Shown here piece after piece: positions 8,458 through 16,087 of a DNA stretch of 64,000 bases (position 1 is its first letter; the number at the start of each line of letters is the position of its first letter). Source of the DNA: Dechloromonas sp. CZR5 (GTDB lineage: Bacteria; Pseudomonadota; Gammaproteobacteria; Burkholderiales; Rhodocyclaceae); contig NZ_VUYQ01000004.1 of the NCBI RefSeq assembly GCF_008711155.1, forward strand, positions 1 to 64,000, given 5' to 3'. The translations under genes and the position numbers were made by a program. The notes below the pieces were generated by a model. The model was not told the DNA's origin and made no database searches. It was given only the letters and a program-made list of their open reading frames with translations.

Positions 8458-9948
8458 TTACTTGCGGCCCAGGCCGCCGAGCAGCGCGGCCACAACGCGT
8501 TTGGGCTTGTGCGGGTCGGCTTTGGGCGGTGCCGTGGGCGAGTCCGGAATCTCGCCACGTGGGGTGCTTTCCTCGTAAGGCTTGCTGAAATCGAAACCGT
8601 CGGCAGCGATCATCGGGTTGCGACGCGGCGGGCGCCGGTCGCCGCGTTCATGGCGTTCCGGCTTGTTGGCCAGCGGCGCCTTCGGCGGCGGTGCCGATGA
8701 GCGCTTGCGCTTGTTCCCCGGCGGGTACTCGTATTCCGGTTCCGGTTCGAAGCCGGCCACTTCGACCTGTTCAATGGGGCGCTTGATCAGCTTTTCGATA
8801 TCGACCAGATAGCCGACCTCGTGTGCGCTAACGAGCGAGATGGCATTGCCCATCTTGCCTGCACGGCCGGTACGCCCGATACGATGGACGTAATCTTCCG
8901 GCGTGTGCGGCAGTTCGTAGTTGATGACGTAGGGCAGGTCGTCGACATCCAGTCCGCGGGCGGCAACGTCGGTAGCGATCAGGGCATGCGTTTCGCCGGC
9001 CTTGAAGGCGTCGAGTGCCTTGATGCGGTCGATCTGGCTCTTGTCGCCGTGGATCGCATCGGCGTGGATGCCGGCCCGCTGCAGTTCGCGGGTCAGGCGC
9101 GAACAGCCCTGCTTGGTGCGCATGAAGACGATGCACTGGCGGATTTCACCGGATTTGAGCAGCTTGGTCAGCAGGCCGCGCTTGCCGTATTCGGAGACGG
9201 GATGGACGCGGTGGGTGATGGTGTCGGATACCTGATTGCGGCGGGCGACCTCGACCAGTACGGGCGCCTGCAGCATGGTGTCGGCCAGCTTCTTGATTTC
9301 TTCCGAGAAGGTGGCCGAGAAGAGCAGGCTCTGGCGCTGGGCCGGCAGCATTTTCAGAATGCGCGTGACGTCGGGGATGAAGCCCATGTCGAGCATGCGG
9401 TCGGCTTCGTCGAGGACCAGGGCCTGTACGGAATTGAAGCTGACGCTCTTGTTCTCGACATGGTCGAGCAGACGGCCCGGGGTGGCGACGAGGATTTCGA
9501 CGCCTTTCTTCAGTTCGGCGATCTGCGGCTTGATGTCGACGCCGCCGAAGGCGCACATGGCGCGGATCGGCGTGTGCTTGCTGTAGGCCTTGACCGATTC
9601 GAAGACCTGCAGGGCCAGTTCGCGGGTCGGGGCGAGGATCAGGGCGCGTACCGGGTGCTTGGCCGGCGACGGGCTGCTGCTGGCGAAGGGCAGGATGCGC
9701 TGCAGGATGGGCAGCGTGAAGGCGGCCGTCTTGCCGGTACCGGTCTGGGCGCCGCCCATGATGTCCTTGCCACTGATGACGAGCGGAATGGCTTTGGCCT
9801 GGATCGGCGTCGGCTTGGTGTAACCCTCGTCGGTAACGGCACGCAGCAGTTCGGGCGCGAGGCCAAGGTCGGCAAAGGTGATTTCGGGGGCTGTTTCGGC
9901 AGCCGGGGTGCCGGTTGCTTGACCGGCTAAGGTATTGATTTCAGACAT
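8458..9948 (-). CDS. rhlE: DEAD-box RNA helicase RhlE
   Basis: This 496-residue ATP-dependent RNA helicase has all DEAD-box motifs: the Q motif (GYTKPTPIQ), AQTGTGKT (motif I), PTRELA (Ia), DEAD (II), SAT (III), ATDVAARGLD (V) and HRIGRTGRAG (VI). The C-terminal 110 residues are a basic, proline-rich, disordered tail typical of the RhlE branch, which acts in ribosome assembly and RNA turnover. The N-terminus has about 20 extra residues before the helicase core. It is a single gene ending at the shared terminator. Confidence 0.95.
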   Translation of the reverse strand: MSEINTLAGQATGTPAAETAPEITFADLGLAPELLRAVTDEGYTKPTPIQAKAIPLVISGKDIMGGAQTGTGKTAAFTLPILQRILPFASSSPSPAKHPVRALILAPTRELALQVFESVKAYSKHTPIRAMCAFGGVDIKPQIAELKKGVEILVATPGRLLDHVENKSVSFNSVQALVLDEADRMLDMGFIPDVTRILKMLPAQRQSLLFSATFSEEIKKLADTMLQAPVLVEVARRNQVSDTITHRVHPVSEYGKRGLLTKLLKSGEIRQCIVFMRTKQGCSRLTRELQRAGIHADAIHGDKSQIDRIKALDAFKAGETHALIATDVAARGLDVDDLPYVINYELPHTPEDYVHRIGRTGRAGKMGNAISLVSAHEVGYLVDIEKLIKRPIEQVEVAGFEPEPEYEYPPGNKRKRSSAPPPKAPLANKPERHERGDRRPPRRNPMIAADGFDFSKPYEESTPRGEIPDSPTAPPKADPHKPKRVVAALLGGLGRK

Positions 9949-10041
9949 GGGCCGGAATTATACGCCTACCATCCACCGTCGGTCAGAATACGTGGACCGT
10001 CGGGTGGGGAGCTTATGGCCTTTGTCGGAAAATGCTCGGGT

Positions 10042-10407
10042 TCAAAGGCTGCCGACCATCGTTTCAAGCTGCTGCCGGTTGATCGGTTTGACGAGCACAT
10101 CGTCGAAGCCGAGGCTTCTCAGGCGGTCCAGATCCTCCTGAAAAGCATGCGCCGTGTAGGCGATGATTTTCGGCGGAGGCGCGAGGGTGCTGGCCTTGAG
10201 CTGGGCGCAGGTCTCCTCGCCGGATAGTCCGGGCATGCTGATGTCGAGCAGGATCAGGCGGAAAGTGTTTTGCTTTGCCAGGGCCAGGGCGGTCAATCCG
10301 TCCGCAGCTTCCTTGACGTTCCAGCCCAGGCGCTTGAGCAGCGCCGATGCGAGCAGGCGATTGGTGGGCTGATCATCCACGACCAGGGCTAGCAGTTCAT
10401 CAGTCAT
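10042..10407 (-). CDS. Single-domain response regulator
   Basis: This 121-residue receiver domain has no output domain. The acidic pocket (VVDD near 9-12), the phospho-acceptor Asp in LILLDISMPGLSG, the Thr/Ser switch in IAYTAHA and the conserved Lys in VLVKPI are all visible. Its start overlaps the 3' end of the histidine kinase gene by eight bases, so the two are translationally coupled and the kinase is its likely phosphodonor. Such receivers pass phosphate on or act by protein contact. Confidence 0.93.
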   Translation of the reverse strand: MTDELLALVVDDQPTNRLLASALLKRLGWNVKEAADGLTALALAKQNTFRLILLDISMPGLSGEETCAQLKASTLAPPPKIIAYTAHAFQEDLDRLRSLGFDDVLVKPINRQQLETMVGSL

Positions 10408-12937
10408 TCATCGCTCCAATCGGAAGGAATACGGTAAAGGTCGAGCCGATGTCGACCTCGGAGGCCAACGTGATTCGACCGCCCATGCGGTCGACGAGTT
10501 GTTTGACCAAGGCGAGTCCAAGCCCCGTTCCGCCTTGCTCCCGGGTCAGGAAATGCTCCAGTTGCTTGAACTTCTCGAAAACCGTTTCCTGGCTGTCCTC
10601 GGGGATGCCCATGCCGGTATCGCATACGGAAAACGCAATTTCGTCGTCAATCCGGCTGACAGTAAGGGAAATTTCACCGCGTGACGTGAATTTCACTGCA
10701 TTGCTGAGCAGGTTGTCGAGAATCTGGCGCAGGCGTATCGGGTCGGTCGGGAATTGGGCCGGAAGCCCTTCGGCAAGGCGGACCAGGAAGCCGAGTCCTT
10801 TGTCTTCTGCGTGAGTCCTGTGTTGCGCGGCACATTCCTCGACAAGACCCAGGATGGACGTCGGAACGGACTGGAAGTCCATTTCTCCCGACTCGATCTT
10901 GACCAGGTCGAGTATTTCATTAACCAGGCGGAGCAGATGACTGCCGCTCTGCTCAATGATCGTAGCGTATTCCTGATGGGTTGAATTGGCCAGTTCGAGT
11001 TTCAGGAGCTCGGCGAAACCCAGTATGCCGTTGAGCGGGGTTCGCAATTCGTGCGACATGGTGGCCAGGAAGGCCGATTTCTGGCGACTGGCTTCCTCGG
11101 CTTTTTCGCGTGCGTCATCGAGGCGTTTGAACGATTCCTCTACGGAATCGGCCATGTGGTTGAAGGATCGGGCCAGTTCGCCCATTTCGTCAGTGCCTCG
11201 CGAATCGAGCCGTCGCCTGAGGTTGCCGCGCTGGAAGTCGTGAATGCCGTCGATCATCCCGGTAATCCGCCGGGTCAGCAGTCCGGCGATCCAGACGGCA
11301 ATGCCGATGACGATGATCACCATCAGCAAGGTCGAGCCCCACAGGCCGAATGCGGTGCTTGTCAGGCTGTCGCTGATGTGATCGAGCAGTGCGCTGCGAT
11401 GACTCTTGAAGTCGGCATCCTTCTGCTCGACCAGGGCGTTGATCCGCATTGCCGTGTCGGTTGCGGCCTTATGGAATTCATCGACATTGGCACCGATGGT
11501 GACGAAACCGAATCCCTGCTGCGTCTTGCCGTACTGTCCGGTGTAATAGGGGATCGCGGCTGCCGTGGTGAGTTTCCACAAGCCTGAGAAGAAAATCGCG
11601 AAGGAACCTGATCCACCGTGTTCGGTCAGGGTGTTCCAGCCATCGCACTGCGGCGAGAAATTGAGGTAACGACAGTCGAGACCGATGCTCCCGGCCTCAA
11701 TTTGTGCCTTGGCTGGCTTGCGTGTCAGATTCTGGTCACGGAAGGGCGGTACGCTGGCAAGAAATTCGTCGGAGGGCTTGCCGCTGGCTTGCCATTCCGC
11801 GTAAAGCGCTTCATCCATCCATGGCGTGGCCGGGCGACCGGTTCGCGGGTCGTAGCCAACGATCATGTAGTCGCGGGGGTGGGAAATCGAGCGGCTGTTG
11901 TGATCCCAGAGAAAGGCATAGTTGCCCTTGATCGCATCGGCGATCGGGGTGAAGCGTTCCTCGGTCGGCATCAGGCGATCGGAGAACTGGCGGATGTGGT
12001 CGTGGTCGAGGGCCAGTGTGACATAGCCGGTGATCCGGCCACCCCTGACCACCGGCATGGCCCAGCGGACAATTCCGCGGAAGCGCTTGCCGACCGGGTT
12101 TTCCGTGCCGGCATAAGCTGAGTCTTCGGGCTTGAAGGGTTTTCCGGCTTTTTCGAGAACTGCGGGAAGATAGGGGCCCAGGGTATGCGTCGACACATAG
12201 GCGCCGATCACGTTGGAGACGTGTATTTCCCCTGGCTTGAGTTTGCCTAGCTCGGCAAAATATTTTTCGGCCTTCACGAAGGTGTTCGCCGGATCGGCAA
12301 TGTTCAACCGACGCTTGTCGGTCAGGTCGCCTCGCGTGACCTTGATTTTTTCATTGCCGGCCAGGTCGACGAAGGTGATTTCAATGAATAGCGGACGGCG
12401 CCGGCGTTCTCCGAGGTATTCCCGGGGGCGCGCATGAAAATCCCGGGCGTTGTCGGGCAGGGGAGTGCGAGTGGCTTTTGTCTCGCGCACGACCGGTTGT
12501 GCGGGGACCCAGGATTTCCCGTCGTCGGCGAGGCGCCACGGTCCGTGCTGATAGATGTCGCGCTGGTGCTGGTCCAGAAACTGTCCGAAAGCCTCTTCGG
12601 AAAGGGGGAGGGTGGCTGCCTGACGGATATCCTCGTCGCGGTCATACAGAAAGCTGGCGATTTCCTTGGCGGTGTCCGTCGTCAGAGCCTCGATCGCTTC
12701 GCGCGAACGCAGGTCCAGCGCGCGTATCGAATCGTCGGTGACGGTCTTGCCCATGGATTTCATGGTCACCAGCACGGTATCGGCCATGCTCGTGGCCTTG
12801 GCCGATACGTCGTTACCCAGATGGCTCGTGGCATACCAGGCAAACCAGGCGAGCAGCAGAAGCGGAATCACCTTGATCAGCACGAAGATGATGATCAGTT
12901 TTCCGCGTATTCCGCCCATGAAAGCCGGGAAAGGCAT
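10400..12937 (-). CDS. Membrane sensor histidine kinase with large sensory domain
   Basis: This 845-residue kinase has a membrane helix near residues 13-33, a periplasmic region of about 500 residues and a second helix near 533-554. HAMP follows (about 555-610), then HisKA with [10 protein letters not shown] (His629) and a HATPase domain with N, G1 (DTGMGIP) and G2 ([10 protein letters not shown]) boxes. The periplasmic part is unusually long and contains two Cache/PAS-like stretches (AMPVVRGGRITGYVTLALD and FGFVTIGANVDEF), as in double-Cache ligand sensors. The ligand is unknown. It is coupled to a stand-alone receiver, and the adjacent lipoprotein is on the same strand. Confidence 0.92.
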   Translation of the reverse strand: MPFPAFMGGIRGKLIIIFVLIKVIPLLLLAWFAWYATSHLGNDVSAKATSMADTVLVTMKSMGKTVTDDSIRALDLRSREAIEALTTDTAKEIASFLYDRDEDIRQAATLPLSEEAFGQFLDQHQRDIYQHGPWRLADDGKSWVPAQPVVRETKATRTPLPDNARDFHARPREYLGERRRRPLFIEITFVDLAGNEKIKVTRGDLTDKRRLNIADPANTFVKAEKYFAELGKLKPGEIHVSNVIGAYVSTHTLGPYLPAVLEKAGKPFKPEDSAYAGTENPVGKRFRGIVRWAMPVVRGGRITGYVTLALDHDHIRQFSDRLMPTEERFTPIADAIKGNYAFLWDHNSRSISHPRDYMIVGYDPRTGRPATPWMDEALYAEWQASGKPSDEFLASVPPFRDQNLTRKPAKAQIEAGSIGLDCRYLNFSPQCDGWNTLTEHGGSGSFAIFFSGLWKLTTAAAIPYYTGQYGKTQQGFGFVTIGANVDEFHKAATDTAMRINALVEQKDADFKSHRSALLDHISDSLTSTAFGLWGSTLLMVIIVIGIAVWIAGLLTRRITGMIDGIHDFQRGNLRRRLDSRGTDEMGELARSFNHMADSVEESFKRLDDAREKAEEASRQKSAFLATMSHELRTPLNGILGFAELLKLELANSTHQEYATIIEQSGSHLLRLVNEILDLVKIESGEMDFQSVPTSILGLVEECAAQHRTHAEDKGLGFLVRLAEGLPAQFPTDPIRLRQILDNLLSNAVKFTSRGEISLTVSRIDDEIAFSVCDTGMGIPEDSQETVFEKFKQLEHFLTREQGGTGLGLALVKQLVDRMGGRITLASEVDIGSTFTVFLPIGAMND

Positions 12938-12975
12938 CGATATTCTCCGAGAGGAAACCTGGCGTGTCGGGCGGC

Positions 12976-13386
12976 TTAGTGCTTGTCCACTTTCTTTTCC
13001 CCTTCGGCTTTGGCTTCTGCCTTGCTTTCCGCCTTGGCTTCGCTTGCCGAGGCGGTTTCAGTCGGGTCTTTTTTTGCCTTTTTCCTTGCGCCCGGGGGTT
13101 CCGGGGGCGGAAGTTGCGGGGCGACCGTTTCCAGCTTGTTTTCCCGCATGTATTCGTCCATTTCGCGCCAGCCAGCATAGATACCCGCTTTCGGCAGCCA
13201 GCCATAGATCGAGTAGCAGTCCTCGATGGCACGGCCCGATTGCCGGCAGGCGCTGCCGACAGCCTTGGCTTCCGGCTCCATGCGAGCTTCCTTTTTGGCG
13301 GGATCTTCCAGGCCAAGCTTCTGGCCGATCTGGTCGCATGCGTTGAGTGCGATGACGGCGACGGCGGCTAAGATGTACGTTTTCAT
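12976..13386 (-). CDS. Putative lipoprotein with Lys/Ala/Glu-rich tail
   Basis: A 136-residue exported protein. The start chosen gives a short lipoprotein signal peptide ending LNAC (Cys17), so the mature protein should be lipid-anchored. The middle contains SACRQSGRAIEDCYSIYGW with two more cysteines that could form a disulfide. The last 45 residues are a low-complexity proline tract and repeats of EAKAE type, possibly a flexible linker to the wall or surface. The frame is open further upstream, but this start gives the only sensible signal peptide. It precedes the sensor kinase by 38 bases and may be co-transcribed. Function unknown. Confidence 0.75.
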   Translation of the reverse strand: MKTYILAAVAVIALNACDQIGQKLGLEDPAKKEARMEPEAKAVGSACRQSGRAIEDCYSIYGWLPKAGIYAGWREMDEYMRENKLETVAPQLPPPEPPGARKKAKKDPTETASASEAKAESKAEAKAEGEKKVDKH

Positions 13387-13479
13387 GTTCGCGATTCTCG
13401 CATATTTGTAAAAGACAGGGAGAAGCGATGCACTGATTTTGACGGGTATAATCAAGCGCTTTACGCTCCCGGAGTACCC

Positions 13480-14778
13480 ATGCAGCATCGCATTCTCCCT
13501 TCCGCTGTTGCCATTTCCCTGGCCCTTGTCTGTGCCAACGCATCAGCGGCCAAGCCGGTCGCCAAGACCGCAGCCAAAGCTGCGCCGGCGGTGGTTGCCG
13601 ATTTTGAACTCGCGCACAACCTGGGGCCGGCCGGTGAAGAGCAGCTGCAGGCCGTGGTGGATCGGTTCAACAAGGAAACGGGAGGGAATCTGAAGCTGTC
13701 CCGCCTTGAAAAGGGCGAAAAGCCGGCTGGCCTTAATCTGGTTCGTCGTTACGACATCAGCGACATTCTGGTTCAACCGAAGAGCTTCATGCCCTTGCAC
13801 GAGATGATGACCAAGGCAGGTCAACCCCTGCAACTGGCCGATCTATCCCCTGATCTGAAGGCGGGTGCGGTGGATAGCAAGGGACGTCTGGTCGCCCTGC
13901 CGCTGGTGTATTCGACGCCGGTTCTGTTTTACAACAAGAATGCTTTCCGCAAGGCGAAGCTGGACCCCGAGCAGCCGCCGAAGACCTGGTTCGAGATGCA
14001 GGGGGTCCTCGACAAGCTTCAGGATGCCGGCTATGCCTGCCCCTATACGTCGTCGTGGCCGGTTTGGGTCCATATCGATAACGTCAGCGCCGTTTCGGGG
14101 GTTCCTGCCGTCAGCGACAAGGGGGCGTTGATCTTCAACGGGCTCCCGCAGGTCAAGCATATCGCCATGATGGCAACCTGGGCCAAGGCCAACTATTTCA
14201 AGCTGTTCGGGCGTCGCGACGAAGCCAGTGCCCGATTCCATGCCGGCGAGTGCGCGATGATCACGACCAACTCCCGCGAACACGTTGATTTCCGCGATGC
14301 CAAGGGGGTTGAACTGGGCGTGGCACCGCTGCCGTACCACGACGACGTCTACGGCGGTCGCCAGAATACGCTGGCCGATGGCGGCTCCTTGTGGGTGGGC
14401 GCGGGCAAGTCGGCAGCCGAGTACAAGCAGGCGGCAAAATTCGTTTCTTTCCTGCTGTCTCCGGAAATGCAGATAGAAATGGTGCGCATCTATGGCGGTT
14501 TGCCGCTGACCGCGGCGGCCCGCGCGGCAGCCCGGAGCAAACTGCTGCAGGATGGCGACAAGACGTTTGAAGTGGCCTATGCCTCGATGAAGGGGCGTGG
14601 TACGGTGAATGCCCCGCACGTTGCCGATGCCGACCCGGTTCGCATCATCACGAACGAGGAGCTGGAAGCCGTGTGGGCGGACAAGAAGCCCGCCAAGGCC
14701 GCGCTCGATACGGCGGTGTCGCGCGGCAATGCCGTATTGAATGCGAAGCCGGCCCTGAAGAAGGCGCAACCCTTCTGA
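13480..14778 (+). CDS. ugpB: Glycerol-3-phosphate-type ABC binding protein, UgpB-like
   Basis: A 432-residue periplasmic solute-binding protein with a Sec signal peptide (cleavage near ANASA-AK). The fold and many segments follow UgpB: PLVYSTPVLFYNKNAFRKA, YACPYTSSWPVWVHIDN, QVKHIAMMATWAK, FHAGECAMITT and GGSLWV. UgpB binds sn-glycerol-3-phosphate or glycerophosphodiesters for import. The next gene, ugpQ, starts on its stop codon (TGATG). No permease (ugpA/E) or ATPase (ugpC) gene is adjacent, so it must use transporter subunits encoded elsewhere or have another role. A TATAAT hexamer lies at 13447-13452 upstream. Confidence 0.85.
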   Translation: MQHRILPSAVAISLALVCANASAAKPVAKTAAKAAPAVVADFELAHNLGPAGEEQLQAVVDRFNKETGGNLKLSRLEKGEKPAGLNLVRRYDISDILVQPKSFMPLHEMMTKAGQPLQLADLSPDLKAGAVDSKGRLVALPLVYSTPVLFYNKNAFRKAKLDPEQPPKTWFEMQGVLDKLQDAGYACPYTSSWPVWVHIDNVSAVSGVPAVSDKGALIFNGLPQVKHIAMMATWAKANYFKLFGRRDEASARFHAGECAMITTNSREHVDFRDAKGVELGVAPLPYHDDVYGGRQNTLADGGSLWVGAGKSAAEYKQAAKFVSFLLSPEMQIEMVRIYGGLPLTAAARAAARSKLLQDGDKTFEVAYASMKGRGTVNAPHVADADPVRIITNEELEAVWADKKPAKAALDTAVSRGNAVLNAKPALKKAQPF

Positions 14779-15521
14779 TGGAGCTGCCGCTGCCGCGCTG
14801 GTTTGCCCATCGCGGCGGCGGTTCGCTCGCTCCGGAAAACACGCTGGCGGGTATCAGGCTGGCGGCTCGGCTCGGTTATCGGGCTGTCGAATTCGACGTG
14901 ATGTTATCGGGGGACGGTACGCCGGTTCTCATTCACGATGAAACGCTGGAGCGGACGACCAACGGTGTCGGGCGTGTCTGCGAAATGCCGGATGCCGAAC
15001 TGTTCGCGCTCGATGCCGGCCATGGCGAGCGCATCCCGCGCCTTGCCGAGGCGGCCGCATTGTGTCGCCAGTACGGGCTGCTGGCCAATGTCGAGATCAA
15101 GCCGGCTGGTGGCTTCGAGCGACAGACAGCCGAGGTGGTTGCCCGTCAGGTAGACGTCCTGTGGCAAGGGGCCGAGGTGATGCCCTTGCTCTCGTCGTTT
15201 TCCCTTGAGGCGGTGGAGATTGCGCGCGACCTGGCGCCGGCTCTCTCGCGAGGCTTGTTGTTCGAGCGGGTGCCCGTCGATTGGCAGCAGGAGATGCAGC
15301 GTTTGCAGGCGGTCACGCTGCACTGCAATGCCTTGCACCTGGCCGACGATACCCTTGTCGCATTGAAGGAATCCGCCATTCCGGTGTTGTGTTACACCGT
15401 CAACGATACGGAACGGGCAAGAGCCTTGTTCGCGCGGGGCGTCAGTGCCGTATTCACCGACCGGCTCGACCTCTTCGCATCCGAAACAAGTGCTTACAAA
15501 GGTTTGCAATTGGGCGGCTGA
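14778..15521 (+). CDS. ugpQ: Glycerophosphodiester phosphodiesterase UgpQ
   Basis: This 247-residue GDPD TIM-barrel enzyme hydrolyses glycerophosphodiesters to glycerol-3-phosphate and an alcohol. Catalytic and metal residues are visible in AHRGGGSLAPENT (His, Arg, Glu-Asn), VEFDV, LIHDETLERTT and NVEIKP. It has no signal peptide, so it is the cytoplasmic UgpQ type rather than periplasmic GlpQ. The ATG at 14778 overlaps the ugpB stop by one base. The pairing suggests uptake of phospholipid headgroup diesters followed by hydrolysis inside the cell. Confidence 0.93.
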   Translation: MELPLPRWFAHRGGGSLAPENTLAGIRLAARLGYRAVEFDVMLSGDGTPVLIHDETLERTTNGVGRVCEMPDAELFALDAGHGERIPRLAEAAALCRQYGLLANVEIKPAGGFERQTAEVVARQVDVLWQGAEVMPLLSSFSLEAVEIARDLAPALSRGLLFERVPVDWQQEMQRLQAVTLHCNALHLADDTLVALKESAIPVLCYTVNDTERARALFARGVSAVFTDRLDLFASETSAYKGLQLGG

Positions 15522-15583
15522 TTTCGAAGTGGATTTAACTTCTAATGCGCTCAGGGATTTTGCCCCGCACTCAGGAGGAAAAC

Positions 15584-15937
15584 ATGAAGACCATCAGAGC
15601 ACTTGCCGCCATCGCCGTCGTCCTGCCAACCCTTGCTTTCGCCCAGGCCAATACGCCGGGCATTGACCAGCACCAGGCCAACCAGGAACGCCGTATCGAT
15701 CAGGGGGTTGCCTCGGGCAGCCTGACCCAGCGTGAGGCGAACCGCCTGGAGCGTGGCCAGCAGCGTGTCGATAACATGGAAAACCGGGCCAAGGCCGACG
15801 GCGTGGTTACCCGCCAGGAACGCGCGCGTCTCCATCAGGCACAGGAGGTGCAAAGCGACCGCATTTACCGCCAGAAGCACGACCGTCAGCATGACTACAA
15901 TCACGACGGTCGCAAGGACCGCCCACGCCAGCGTTGA
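15584..15937 (+). CDS. Small exported Gln/Arg-rich helical protein
   Basis: A 117-residue protein with a clear Sec signal peptide (cut near AFAQA) and an AGGAGG ribosome site. The mature part is highly charged and rich in Gln, Arg and Asn. It holds two related helix-turn-helix repeats (GSLTQREANRLERGQ and GVVTRQERARLHQAQ) and a basic, His/Asp-rich tail (HDRQHDYNHDGRKDRPRQR). Such short proteins occur in betaproteobacteria without assigned function. A metal- or polyanion-binding role in the periplasm is only a guess from composition. A terminator follows. Confidence 0.75.
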   Translation: MKTIRALAAIAVVLPTLAFAQANTPGIDQHQANQERRIDQGVASGSLTQREANRLERGQQRVDNMENRAKADGVVTRQERARLHQAQEVQSDRIYRQKHDRQHDYNHDGRKDRPRQR

Positions 15938-15958
15938 TTGCGGAACGCTGATACGAAG

Positions 15959-15986
15959 AACCCGCCGTCGAGCGGGTTTTTCTTTT
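15959..15986 (+). terminator. Intrinsic terminator
   Basis: A seven-bp stem (AACCCGC with GCGGGTT, six-base loop) followed by a T-rich run ends the transcript of the small exported protein, before alaS. Confidence 0.85.
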
Positions 15987-16087
15987 TGTGCGGAGGCCGT
16001 CGTTGCGCTCACGCTCCTGCACTGAAGGGGGGACTTTCATTTAAAATCGATGGTTTCGAATTCCAACGCCGCGAAGGCTGCCAGCTT

